A stretch of 64,000 bases of DNA from CAYUNE01 sp964446115 (GTDB lineage Bacteria; Desulfobacterota; Desulfobulbia; Desulfobulbales; Desulfobulbaceae), in NCBI GenBank assembly GCA_964446115.1, contig CAYUNE010000008.1, forward strand, positions 1-64,000, given 5' to 3'. This document shows positions 1 through 8,292 of the stretch, piece by piece. Within the stretch, counting starts at the first letter, position 1, and every line of letters begins with the position of its first letter. A program made the position numbers and the translations under genes. The notes under the pieces are model-generated. The model had not been told where the DNA came from. It searched no databases and saw only the letters and a program-made list of their open reading frames with translations.

Positions 1-2
1 TA

Positions 3-146
3 AAACATGCTGACCAGGGAAATGTGCCGCCAGATTGCATCCATTGGGAGGTTTTCAATAACTACATCTACTGTGATGTTGCCAACACTCCCAACAGAAT
101 TGCCATACTGCTCATGACCATGTTCAAGATTACCCCACAGCATTGA
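3..146 (+). CDS. C-terminal end of a truncated unknown protein
   Basis: The reading frame is open from the window edge to a TGA at 144-146 and gives 47 codons. The peptide contains WEVFNNYIYCDVANTPNRI and ends in FKITPQH. The composition looks like real coding sequence, with aromatic and aliphatic residues and no low complexity. The start lies outside the window, so the family cannot be named. It converges on the vapC-like gene, and about 75 bp of AT-rich sequence lies between the two stop codons. Confidence 0.4.
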   Translation, partial: KHADQGNVPPDCIHWEVFNNYIYCDVANTPNRIAILLMTMFKITPQH

Positions 147-221
147 ATAATCGCTTCACGGAATTCCGGGGACAGTATACAAAATACGTTGTTCCCTTGT
201 CTTTCTTATCTTTATTTTTTT

Positions 222-629
222 TTACAAGAGCCAGTTGTCTACTTTCAGGTTGGGAACACGGGAAAATTCAGATGTATTGGCGGTTATCAGAGTACAATTC
301 AACGCCAGGGCATGGGCGGCTATCAACATATCGTTCGGGCCTATTGGGGTTCCGGCTTTTTCCAGCGCCAGGCGTAACTCTGCGTAATGGCTGTCGGTCG
401 GGGACTCCAGAGCCAAAATTTCCAGGCGTGATAAAATAGCTTCCACCCGCTCCGTCAACAGTTGAGATCCCTTTTTACAAGCCCCGAACCGCAACTCGGC
501 GGCCACCACAATGCTTGTGCAGATGGTTTCTTCACCCACATTTTTAATGCGCCTGAACACCGGCCCGGCAGGATTCCGAACCAGATCGGAAAGAATATTC
601 GTGTCCAGCAGGTAGAGAAAACTGTTCAC
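222..629 (-). CDS. vapC: VapC-family PIN-domain ribonuclease toxin
   Basis: This is a 135-residue PIN-domain protein. The acidic metal-binding residues are visible: D9 in LLDTNILSDL, E45 in VVAAELRFG and D100 in GPNDMLIAAHAL. Family knowledge: VapC toxins are Mg-dependent RNases, often cutting tRNA or rRNA, and are neutralised by a cognate VapB. The start is GTG at 629, two bases after the stop of the upstream antitoxin gene, so the pair is translationally coupled. Length and motif spacing are normal, so the toxin is probably active. The RNA target cannot be read from sequence. Confidence 0.88.
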   Translation of the reverse strand: MNSFLYLLDTNILSDLVRNPAGPVFRRIKNVGEETICTSIVVAAELRFGACKKGSQLLTERVEAILSRLEILALESPTDSHYAELRLALEKAGTPIGPNDMLIAAHALALNCTLITANTSEFSRVPNLKVDNWLL

Positions 630-631
630 GG

Positions 632-883
632 TTATAACTCGATGTCATCCGGCGGCAATAACCCCTCGTCGATATCGGGGAACACTTCGTCAAGGGGTTC
701 AAGTGTTTCCAGCAGCGCCAACAGCGATCGACGTTTGACCGGTTTTATGATCAACATATCCCCTTTCCGGCTGATCAGCGCCTCATTGCCGGGCAACTCG
801 AAGATTTTCGGGATGCGTATTGCCTGGTTGCAGCCGTTTTTGAAAAGACGTACCCGCCGTTCAGTCTGCATTCTTTGTATCAT
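632..883 (-). CDS. vapB: VapB-family antitoxin with SpoVT/AbrB-like N-terminus
   Basis: This 83-residue protein has an N-terminal swapped-hairpin segment (RRVRLFKNGCNQAIRIPK), typical of VapB/MazE-type DNA-binding antitoxins. It has a C-terminal acidic tail (DEVFPDIDEGLLPPDD) of the kind that wraps the toxin. The frame stays open upstream to 1021, but the ATG at 883 is chosen because it has a GGAGG six bases upstream and gives the family's usual length. It lies directly before vapC and presumably autorepresses the operon. The stretch upstream, 884-1181, holds no gene I can support and should contain the operon promoter. Confidence 0.82.
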   Translation of the reverse strand: MIQRMQTERRVRLFKNGCNQAIRIPKIFELPGNEALISRKGDMLIIKPVKRRSLLALLETLEPLDEVFPDIDEGLLPPDDIEL

Positions 884-1181
884 AGCCAACCTCCAATCCC
901 ATAGATGTGCAGCACCTCTCTCTGCATATGCTAAAACATAGGTCAAGTTGCAAAAGAAAACAAGCTGAAATAAGAATCCAGATCTTCCCTGACTTTTTTC
1001 TCCTGATTTCCCCTTTCCCAAGTTTCTCTGAACTTCTTTTGAATTATTGAACAGTTGAATTGGTGAGGAGCCTTTTTCTTGTGATCACCGGGCCGGTACA
1101 TTAGGATGTATTTATTGCCGGGTGCGGTGATCGGCGAAAGTACCGTCACCTTCCTGGGGGTCGGGGCGGAAATGATGCCGA

Positions 1182-1345
1182 GTCATTGATCACGGGCACC
1201 GCTTTTTCGCTGAATCTCTCCCGGCCGCATAGCGGGCTATGGGCTATGGCGGCCGGGAGAGATGGTGCAAAGCTGCAGCACCTGCGGCTAATTATAGTTT
1301 GGAAGTACGATATAGCGCGGAGTTGCATGTTCTGTGATCGGTTAC
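1182..1345 (-). repeat. Complete copy of a dispersed MITE-like intergenic element
   Basis: The element is bounded by GTCATTGATCAC (1182-1193) and GTGATCGGTTAC (1334-1345), imperfect inverted ends. Read on the minus strand it matches the copy at 50807-50965 across nearly its whole length. Shared blocks are GTAACCGATCACAG, ATGCAAC, a TCCAAA..TAATT block and CAGGTGCTGC, followed by a GC-rich hairpin. It encodes no protein I can support. It sits directly upstream of rlmE and supplies a false GTG start at 1334 within its end. Confidence 0.75.
1215..1262. other. Perfect 14-bp inverted repeat inside the element
   Basis: TCTCTCCCGGCCGC at 1215-1228 is perfectly complementary to GCGGCCGGGAGAGA at 1249-1262, with a 20-base loop. 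No T-run follows on either strand, so this is not a classical intrinsic terminator. The other copies of the element have weaker versions at the same place, so the hairpin belongs to the element and not to rlmE. Confidence 0.8.
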
Positions 1346-1369
1346 GATGCAGACTGTGGGCAAGGAGAT

Positions 1370-1990
1370 ATGAGGAAGGTACGGGATCACTACTACCATC
1401 GGGCGAAACGGGAGAACTATCCGGCGCGGTCGGTCTATAAACTGGAAGAGGCCCAGAAGAAGCATCGCTTTTTGCGGCAGGGGCAGAAGGTGCTGGACCT
1501 TGGCTGTCACCCCGGTTCATGGTGTCTCTATGCCGCTGGGATCGTCGGTGACGGGGGGTTGGTTGTGGGTGCGGATCTCACCGCCACGAATCTGGCCCGT
1601 CGAAAAGGTCATGCTGAAATCATATGGCTCTGTTATGATGTCAATCGCGATGATTTTATCGATCTGCTCCGCACCAAATGGGGCGTCTTTCATGTGGTGC
1701 TCAGCGATATGGCGCCCAGGACCATCGGTAACCGTTTCGTTGATCACCAGCGCTCACTGGTGCTGGCCCGCCGGGCCTTTGCCGTCTGCCGCCGGGTACT
1801 GCGCTCCGGGGGTACATTTTACTGCAAGATATTTGATGGAGAGGACCTGATGGAATATAAAGGGGAGCTGAAACCCTATTTTCAGTCGGTCAAGGTGGTG
1901 AAGCCTCCCAGTTCCCGACGCGAAAGCAGGGAAGTCTTTCTGCTCGGCTCCAGGTTCAGGCCGCAGGGCGGAAAAACGCAACAGGGTTGA
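1370..1990 (+). CDS. rlmE: 23S rRNA 2'-O-methyltransferase RlmE (FtsJ/RrmJ)
   Basis: This 206-residue Rossmann methyltransferase has the RrmJ signature. The N-terminus is DHYYHRAKRENYPARSVYKL, then the SAM-binding motif VLDLGCHPGSW, an acidic GADL strand end, VLSDMAP with the catalytic Asp, and FYCKIFDGED with the catalytic Lys. The family uses SAM to methylate the ribose of U2552 (E. coli numbering) in the A-loop of 23S rRNA. The frame extends to a GTG at 1334, but that codon lies in the repeat element. ATG 1370 follows AAGGAG closely and matches family N-termini. It is slightly shorter than some homologues and otherwise normal. Confidence 0.92.
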   Translation: MRKVRDHYYHRAKRENYPARSVYKLEEAQKKHRFLRQGQKVLDLGCHPGSWCLYAAGIVGDGGLVVGADLTATNLARRKGHAEIIWLCYDVNRDDFIDLLRTKWGVFHVVLSDMAPRTIGNRFVDHQRSLVLARRAFAVCRRVLRSGGTFYCKIFDGEDLMEYKGELKPYFQSVKVVKPPSSRRESREVFLLGSRFRPQGGKTQQG

Positions 1991-2095
1991 GTTGACGTGG
2001 CGCGGATGGTCGAGGTCGTCGCCACGGTCAGCGTTGATCAGTGACGAAACAGGGGGGCGGCCGCCGTCCCGGAAGAGAAAAGAAGGAGTCAGACC

Positions 2096-2845
2096 GTGTC
2101 CGGACATTCCAAGTGGAGTACCATCAAGCGTAAAAAAGGCGCCAATGACGCCAAAAGAGGTAAGATTTTCACCAAGTTGATCAAGGAGATCACTGTTGCT
2201 GCCCGCATGGGCGGCGGCGATCCCGAGGGTAATCCCCGGCTGCGTTCCGCCATTACCGCGGCCAAGAGTGAAAATATGCCCAAGGACAATATCGAACGGG
2301 CCATCAAGAAGGGTACCGGTGACCTGGAAGGCGTCAACTACGAGGAGATCACCTACGAGGGCTACGGACCCGGCGGGGTTGCCGTGCTGGTGGAATGCCT
2401 CACCGACAACAAAAACCGCACGGTTGCCGATGTCAGACATTTTTTCGCCAAGAGCGGCGGCAACCTCGGTGAATCCGGTTGCGTCTCCTGGATGTTCGAC
2501 AAGAAGGGAGTTATCCAGGTGGACAAGGGAGTGGTTTCCGAAGATGAGCTCATGGACCTTGCCATCGAGGCCGGGGCCGAGGATGTGGTTGAAGAGGAAA
2601 GCGAATTCCAGATCGTTGCCGCGCCCGAGGATTTCAATGATGTGGTGGCAGCCCTCGAGGAACGGGAGGTGAGCTATCTGGAGGCCTCCATTGTCATGCT
2701 GCCCAAGAATACGGTGAGCGTCGATTCCGAAAAAACCGCCAAATCTCTGCTCAAGCTTCTGGAAAACCTCGAAGACAACGATGACGTGCAAAAGGTCCAC
2801 GCCAACTTCGACATCGCCGACGAGGTGATGGAGGAAGTGGCGTAA
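2096..2845 (+). CDS. yebC: YebC/PmpR-family protein
   Basis: This 249-residue protein has the hallmark N-terminus MSGHSKWSTIKRKKGANDAK and the conserved MPKDNIERAIKKGTG, YEGYGPGG and FFAKSGGNLGESGCVSWMF blocks. Members have been described as transcriptional regulators (PmpR) and, more recently, as ribosome-associated translation factors. Sequence alone does not decide between these. The start is GTG at 2096 with AGAAGGAG seven bases upstream. It lies immediately before ruvC (37-bp gap), a very common bacterial arrangement, and is probably cotranscribed with the ruv genes. Confidence 0.95.
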   Translation: MSGHSKWSTIKRKKGANDAKRGKIFTKLIKEITVAARMGGGDPEGNPRLRSAITAAKSENMPKDNIERAIKKGTGDLEGVNYEEITYEGYGPGGVAVLVECLTDNKNRTVADVRHFFAKSGGNLGESGCVSWMFDKKGVIQVDKGVVSEDELMDLAIEAGAEDVVEEESEFQIVAAPEDFNDVVAALEEREVSYLEASIVMLPKNTVSVDSEKTAKSLLKLLENLEDNDDVQKVHANFDIADEVMEEVA

Positions 2846-2882
2846 CGCCCGGGTTCCGGGACGAGGCCATCGGTTTCACGGG

Positions 2883-3377
2883 ATGAACCAACCTGTCGGC
2901 ATTATTGGAATCGATCCCGGTTCGCGCATTACCGGTTACGGCATCATCACCGCCCATGGCAGTGCCATGGAGTTTGTCTCCTGCGGCACCATCCGCACCG
3001 GCAGGGAAGCGGTCTTCAGCGAACGGCTGCGGCTGATCCACCAGGGTCTGTGCGAGGTGATCGCCAGACACCGGCCCCAGGTGGCCGCGGTGGAGGATCT
3101 GTTCATGGCCGCCAATCCCCGCTCCGCCCTGAAGCTGGGGCAGGCCCGGGGGGCTGCCGTGCTCGCCGCCCTGCTCAACGACCTGCGGGTCTACGACTAT
3201 ACGCCCAGGGCCGTCAAACAGGCGGTGGCCGGCTACGGACAGGCGGAAAAGAGCCAGGTCCAGCATATGGTTACGGTGCTGCTCAATCTCAACAAAACGC
3301 CGAGTTCCGACGCCGCCGATGCCCTGGCCGTCGCCATCTGTCACGCCGATCAATCACGTCTGACCGGCCTGTTATGA
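2883..3377 (+). CDS. ruvC: Holliday junction resolvase RuvC
   Basis: This 164-residue RNase H-fold endonuclease resolves four-way junctions made during recombination. All four catalytic carboxylates are present: D11 (IGIDPGSRITG), E71 (AAVEDLF), D143 and D146 (SSDAADALA). Length is typical. It is first in a ruvC-ruvA-ruvB operon. The ruvA start follows the TGA within about 16 bases. Confidence 0.97.
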   Translation: MNQPVGIIGIDPGSRITGYGIITAHGSAMEFVSCGTIRTGREAVFSERLRLIHQGLCEVIARHRPQVAAVEDLFMAANPRSALKLGQARGAAVLAALLNDLRVYDYTPRAVKQAVAGYGQAEKSQVQHMVTVLLNLNKTPSSDAADALAVAICHADQSRLTGLL

Positions 3378-3393
3378 GGAATTGACAAAGAAG

Positions 3394-4005
3394 ATGATTG
3401 CCACTCTCACCGGCCGTCTGCAGGAGAAACAACCGGGAAGAGCCGTGGTTGACGTGGGAGGCGTCGGCTACGAGCTGCTCATCTCCAGCCGCACCCATGA
3501 ACGGCTGCCGGACCTGGGCTCCGAGGTTTTTCTTCATGTCCACACCAGTGTGCGTGAGGACGCCATCACCCTGTTCGGCTTCACCGAACGATCGGAAAAG
3601 AGGTTCTACCTCCTGTTGAACACGGTATCCGGCGTGGGGCCCAAGCTGGCCCTGGGCATCCTCTCGGGTATCGCCCCGGCCGAGCTGGCCGAGGCCATTG
3701 TCGCCAGGGATATGACCCGGCTGGTGGCTCTTTCCGGTGTGGGGAAAAAAACCGCCCAGCGTCTCTGCGTGGAGCTGGCGGACAAGGTGAGCGCATTCAG
3801 AGGCGTGGCCGATGGGGAAACCGGCATGGGCAGGGAAGCCGTCGGTGATGATGTTGCCCGGGACGCGGTTTCCGCCCTGGTCAACCTGGGATATGGTGAA
3901 AATCACGCCCGGCAGGCGGTGCGGCAGGTGATGAAGACCGTTGACGGCGGCGCCACCGGAAAAGTCGAGGATATTATCCGTCAGGCCCTTCGGGTGATCG
4001 CATGA
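3394..4005 (+). CDS. ruvA: Holliday junction branch migration subunit RuvA
   Basis: This 203-residue protein has the N-terminal OB fold (MIATLTGRL), two helix-hairpin-helix motifs (SGVGPKLALGIL and SGVGKKTAQRLCVEL) and a C-terminal domain that contacts RuvB. It binds Holliday junctions as a tetramer and loads the RuvB motor. An upstream in-frame TTG at 3382 would add four residues. ATG 3394 is preferred because family members begin MI.(x)L.G. The 3' end overlaps the ruvB start as ATGA. Confidence 0.96.
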   Translation: MIATLTGRLQEKQPGRAVVDVGGVGYELLISSRTHERLPDLGSEVFLHVHTSVREDAITLFGFTERSEKRFYLLLNTVSGVGPKLALGILSGIAPAELAEAIVARDMTRLVALSGVGKKTAQRLCVELADKVSAFRGVADGETGMGREAVGDDVARDAVSALVNLGYGENHARQAVRQVMKTVDGGATGKVEDIIRQALRVIA

Positions 4006-5054
4006 ATTTTGAAGAAGACATACAGAGCGGCGGACGATTGGTGGACCGTGCCCCCCGCCCCGGGGAGAAACGGCTCGATATCGACCTGAGGCCGCGGCGT
4101 CTTGCCGAGTACATCGGCCAGGAGCAGCTCAAGAAAAGCCTGGCTGTTTTCATCGAGGCGGCCCGCAACCGCGGCGATGCCCTGGATCACGTTCTGTTCC
4201 ACGGTTTTCCCGGCCTGGGAAAGACCACCCTTGCCTATATCATCGCCAACGAGATGGGAGCGGGCGTCAAGGTAACCTCGGGTCCGGTGATCGAACGTCC
4301 CGGAGACCTGGCCGCCATCCTCACCGGTCTGCAGGCCGGCGACGTCCTCTTCATCGACGAGATCCACCGGTTAAACCACGTGATCGAGGAGATCCTCTAT
4401 CCGGCCATGGAGGATTACCAGCTCGATCTGATCATCGGCCAGGGGCCCGGTGCCCGCACCGTCAAGATGGACCTGCCCCGTTTCACCCTGGTCGGCGCCA
4501 CCACCCGCACCGGGTTGCTTACCCCGCCGCTGCGGGATCGTTTCGGGGTTATTTTACGGCTGGACTTTTACTCACCCGAGGAACTGGTGGAGATCATCAA
4601 GCGCTCCGCCGCCCTCTTCGGCATCAAAATCGACGACGGCGGCGCCCTGGAGCTGGGACGGCGCTCCCGCGGCACGCCGCGCATCGCCAACCGGCTGCTG
4701 CGCCGGGTCCGCGATTTTTCCGAGGTGGGAGGCCACCGCGTCATTACTCAAAAGGTGGCGGATGAGGCCCTCAACATGCTCATGGTGGACCGGCACGGCC
4801 TGGACGAAATGGACCGGCGGATCATGCTGACCATCATCGACAGGTTCCAGGGCGGTCCCATCGGTCTTGATACCCTGGCAACCGCTGTTTGCGAGGAGAA
4901 AAACACCCTGGAGGACGTCTACGAACCCTTTCTCATCCAGTCGGGCCTGTTGTCGCGCACCCCCCGGGGCAGGGTGGCCACGGTCAAGGCCTATGAGCAT
5001 TTCGGACGTCCCTGCAAGGAGAGAGATTCGCGGCAACCGCGTCTGTTTGAATAG
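4002..5054 (+). CDS. ruvB: Holliday junction branch migration ATPase RuvB
   Basis: This 350-residue AAA+ motor has Walker A GFPGLGKTT (68-76), Walker B LFIDEIH (about 116-122), sensor GATTRTG and a C-terminal winged helix. Hexamers drive branch migration with RuvA and coordinate with RuvC. The first Pro of the usual GPPGLGKT is Phe here, a mild deviation outside the phosphate-contacting residues. The start overlaps the ruvA stop by four bases. All three ruv genes are complete. Confidence 0.97.
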   Translation: MNFEEDIQSGGRLVDRAPRPGEKRLDIDLRPRRLAEYIGQEQLKKSLAVFIEAARNRGDALDHVLFHGFPGLGKTTLAYIIANEMGAGVKVTSGPVIERPGDLAAILTGLQAGDVLFIDEIHRLNHVIEEILYPAMEDYQLDLIIGQGPGARTVKMDLPRFTLVGATTRTGLLTPPLRDRFGVILRLDFYSPEELVEIIKRSAALFGIKIDDGGALELGRRSRGTPRIANRLLRRVRDFSEVGGHRVITQKVADEALNMLMVDRHGLDEMDRRIMLTIIDRFQGGPIGLDTLATAVCEEKNTLEDVYEPFLIQSGLLSRTPRGRVATVKAYEHFGRPCKERDSRQPRLFE

Positions 5055-5119
5055 GCGGCGGGACCAAAGCCAATTCCCGCCACGATCGTCACAAAGGAAC
5101 TCAACAAACTGTTATCACC

Positions 5120-5962
5120 ATGGCAAGGAAGAAAAAACGCACCATTCAGGACATTCTCGCGATGAAACGGGAAGGCGGAAAGATCTCCATGCTCACCGCT
5201 TACGACGCCTCCATGGCCGGTATCCTCGATGGTGCCGGCATCGACATTCTCCTCATCGGTGATTCCCTCGGCATGGTGGTGCTCGGTCTGGATTCCACCA
5301 CACCGGTCACCATGGAAGAGATGATCCACCATGCCCGGGCCGTGAGCCGTGGGGCCCACCAGGCCCTGCTGGTTGGCGACATGCCGTACGGCTCCTACCA
5401 TACGTCTCTGGAGCAGACCGTGGCCAACGGGATACGCTTCCGCAAGGAGGCGGACTGCGACGCGGTCAAGGTGGAAGGCGGCAAGGAAACCTGCCCCGCG
5501 GTTGCCGCCCTGGTACGGGCCGGAGTTCCGGTTATGGGACACCTGGGGCTTACCCCGCAGACCGCGGGGCAACTCGGGGGCTACCGGGTGCAGGGACGCG
5601 ACCTGGATGCCGCCCGTACAATGATTGCCGATGCAGCGGCTCTGGAAGATGCCGGGGCCTTTGCCGTGGTTCTCGAATGTGTCCCCACCCAGCTCGCCGA
5701 GATGATCACCGAGGAACTGAGCATCCCCACCATCGGTATCGGCGCCGGGCCCGGTTGTGACGGTCAGGTGCTGGTTACCAACGATATGCTGGGATTGTTT
5801 GAGAAATTCACCCCCAGGTTCGTTAAAAAATATTGCGATCTCGCCCCGCAGATCACCGCTGCGGTGAACACCTATCGGCAGGAGGTTGCCGACGGCTCCT
5901 TCCCCACCGCCGAACACGGTTTCTCGACCGATATCGACCTGCGCAAACTGCTCAAGGAGTAG
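5120..5962 (+). CDS. panB: 3-methyl-2-oxobutanoate hydroxymethyltransferase (ketopantoate)
   Basis: This 280-residue TIM-barrel enzyme transfers a one-carbon unit from methylene-THF to alpha-ketoisovalerate, the first step of pantothenate and CoA synthesis. Conserved blocks are MLTAYDASMAGILD, LIGDSLGMVVLG, VKVEGG, VPVMGHLGLTPQ and TIGIGAGPGCDGQVLV. It follows ruvB by 65 bp on the same strand. panC and panD are not in the window. CoaX at 29850 acts later in the same pathway. Confidence 0.96.
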   Translation: MARKKKRTIQDILAMKREGGKISMLTAYDASMAGILDGAGIDILLIGDSLGMVVLGLDSTTPVTMEEMIHHARAVSRGAHQALLVGDMPYGSYHTSLEQTVANGIRFRKEADCDAVKVEGGKETCPAVAALVRAGVPVMGHLGLTPQTAGQLGGYRVQGRDLDAARTMIADAAALEDAGAFAVVLECVPTQLAEMITEELSIPTIGIGAGPGCDGQVLVTNDMLGLFEKFTPRFVKKYCDLAPQITAAVNTYRQEVADGSFPTAEHGFSTDIDLRKLLKE

Positions 5963-6019
5963 GGCGCCTTTCCCCTTCCGCCATTTCAACGTTTCCGAGT
6001 TTTCTGGAGGATTATCGTT

Positions 6020-8188
6020 ATGTCCCGGGAAAGCAGGCCCGCGCTGATTCAGGCAGACCGACCGGCTGCGGATGGTATTGGGGCCAAGGTCCGCCTGCGG
6101 CAATATGAGCAGCTCTGCCACTACCTGCCCTATGCCTTAAGTTCCACCTGCGTGGTGATGATTGCCGTCTGCCTGTTTCTTCGGCCCTATATCGACGGTT
6201 TTTCCCTGTTGGCGTGGGCAGCATTGATGGTGCTGGTCATCGTCTACCGGGGCGCGATTCTCATTTTTGCCGTCAGACGGAGAAGCAATGGTTCCCTCTT
6301 GATCGATAATATTCTGAAAAATCTGATATTTATCGGCGTTCTCATGGCAGGGGTCTCCTGGGCCCTGCTGCCCGCCTTACTCTATCCCCGCCTGGATCCG
6401 GAGGCCCATTTTCTGGTACACCTCACCGTTGTCGGGATTACGGCCGGCGGCATGGCCACGCTTTCCTTTCACAGGAAATCCGCCTTTGTCTTTATCCTCT
6501 TTATCTGCGGCGGCATGATGATCGGTCTTGCCAGGGCTCCCGAAACCCATATCTACAACCTGTATGGCGTGTTGCTGCTCTACACGATATTTTTATTGAA
6601 AACCGCTGATATCTATTATCACAACAACGAAAAGATGCTGCGGTTGCAGGAAGAGGCGACGATCAGGGAACAGGCCCTGCGCGAAGGAGAGGAAAGGTTC
6701 AGGATCATAGCAACCGCTGCCATGGACGGCATTGTCATGCTCAACGATCGCGGGGAAATCACCTTCTGGAACCAGGCGGCGGAAAGGATGTTCGGATACA
6801 AGGCCCGGGAGATTATCGGCAGAGACCTGAGCGTCCTCCTGGTGCCGGAGAGATATCGCCACGCTTTCAGGAAGGGCATGCATCGTTGCCTTGAGGCGGA
6901 GCAGCCGGCGGATTTCAGCAAGATCCAGGAACTGGTTGCGATGGGGAGAAATGGCGAGGAATTTCCCATCGAGGTCTCGGTCTCCGCCATTACCATGCAA
7001 GGGCGCCGTTTGGCCGTGGGCATTATCCGCGACATCACCGCCAGAAAGCAGGCCCAGGCTGAATTGATCAAAGGCGAGAAACTCAAGTCGCTGGGAGTGC
7101 TTGCCGGCGGTATTGCCCATGATTTCAATAACATTCTTATGGTGATCCTGGGCAACCTGCGGCTGGCGCAACATTACCTGACGGCATCGCCCCGGGCCGC
7201 GGCAAAGATCGAGGAGGCGGAGAAGGCCTGCCTGTCGGCCTCGGGACTCACCCGGCAACTGCTCACCTTTTCCAAGGGGGGAGATCCGGTGCGGGAAACC
7301 GCTTCCCTGGCCGAGTTGATCCGCGAAAGTGCCGGTTTCATTCTCAGGGGCGGCAACATCGCCGCCCGTTATCATATTCCCACCGACCTGTGGCTGGTGG
7401 ATATCGACAAGGGACAGATGAGCCAGGTAATCCAGAACCTGCTCATCAATGCCAGGCAGGCCATGCCCGAAGGCGGAACCATTGAAATCAGTTGCCGCAA
7501 CGTGGGCACGCCCGGTCCCGGCAAACATATCGGTCTGCCCCGGGGCGATTACGTCGAGATTTCCGTGACCGACTCCGGTTCCGGCATTGATGGGGAGATT
7601 ATCGACCGCATCTTTGATCCCTACTTCTCCACCAAAAAACAGGGCAGCGGCCTGGGGCTTGCCATAACCCATTCCATTGTCGGCAAGCATGATGGTCATA
7701 TCAGCGTGCAGAGCGACGAGGAGCGGGGAACCACCTTTGTCATGTACCTGCCCGCCGTCAAATCGGCGCGGCTTGAGCACAAGGGCGAAACCCTTTCCGT
7801 TAAGCGTCGCAGCTGCAAGGTGCTGCTGCTGGATGACGACGCAATGATTCTCGATTCGGTGGGTGAGCTCCTGGAACTGGCCGGATATAAGGTTATTACG
7901 GCAACCCACGGCGCCGGAGGGGTGGAGCTGTATAAGGAAGAACTCCGCAGGGGCAAGCCGGTGGATGTGGTGATCGCCGATCTCACTATTCCCGGCGGCA
8001 TGGGAGGGTTGGAAATGGCCGGCCATATCCTCCGGGAGGATCCGCAGGCCCGCATTATCGTTTCCTCCGGTTATTCCAATGATCCGATCATGGCCCGCTA
8101 CCGGGAACACGGCTTCCGGGCCGCCCTGGCAAAACCATTTGATCCCGCGCTGCTGGAACGCACCATCGCCAAGCTCCTGGACCGTTGA
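6020..8188 (+). CDS. Membrane hybrid histidine kinase (6TM-PAS-HisKA-HATPase-REC)
   Basis: This is a 722-residue protein. About six hydrophobic segments span residues 35-200, followed by a PAS domain (about 215-345), a HisKA helix with phospho-acceptor H367 in GGIAHDFNNIL, and an ATPase domain with N-box (NLLINARQAM), DSGSGID and GSGLGLA boxes. A C-terminal receiver has D654 in VVIADLTIPGG. A GGAGGA lies upstream of the ATG. No response regulator gene is adjacent. The fused receiver may hand phosphate to a phosphotransfer protein elsewhere or act as an internal sink. The input signal is unknown. All catalytic boxes look intact. Confidence 0.93.
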   Translation: MSRESRPALIQADRPAADGIGAKVRLRQYEQLCHYLPYALSSTCVVMIAVCLFLRPYIDGFSLLAWAALMVLVIVYRGAILIFAVRRRSNGSLLIDNILKNLIFIGVLMAGVSWALLPALLYPRLDPEAHFLVHLTVVGITAGGMATLSFHRKSAFVFILFICGGMMIGLARAPETHIYNLYGVLLLYTIFLLKTADIYYHNNEKMLRLQEEATIREQALREGEERFRIIATAAMDGIVMLNDRGEITFWNQAAERMFGYKAREIIGRDLSVLLVPERYRHAFRKGMHRCLEAEQPADFSKIQELVAMGRNGEEFPIEVSVSAITMQGRRLAVGIIRDITARKQAQAELIKGEKLKSLGVLAGGIAHDFNNILMVILGNLRLAQHYLTASPRAAAKIEEAEKACLSASGLTRQLLTFSKGGDPVRETASLAELIRESAGFILRGGNIAARYHIPTDLWLVDIDKGQMSQVIQNLLINARQAMPEGGTIEISCRNVGTPGPGKHIGLPRGDYVEISVTDSGSGIDGEIIDRIFDPYFSTKKQGSGLGLAITHSIVGKHDGHISVQSDEERGTTFVMYLPAVKSARLEHKGETLSVKRRSCKVLLLDDDAMILDSVGELLELAGYKVITATHGAGGVELYKEELRRGKPVDVVIADLTIPGGMGGLEMAGHILREDPQARIIVSSGYSNDPIMARYREHGFRAALAKPFDPALLERTIAKLLDR

Positions 8189-8292
8189 TCAGCAAAGCGC
8201 CGCTTTCTGCTTACCCGGGCCGGGTCCGCTCCCGGCACTGAAAATCGTGCAAATCTCCGGCAACACCGGGTGGTTGTAAAATTTCCGCGAGC

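Noticed and set aside
943..1149. 68-codon minus-strand frame upstream of vapB
   Set aside because: No ribosome site or recognisable family, and composition looks random. It lies outside the vapBC operon and is not supported.
2751..3353. Long antisense frames over ruvC, panB, the hybrid kinase and ycaO
   Set aside because: They mirror codon bias of GC-rich real genes on the other strand and show no family motifs.
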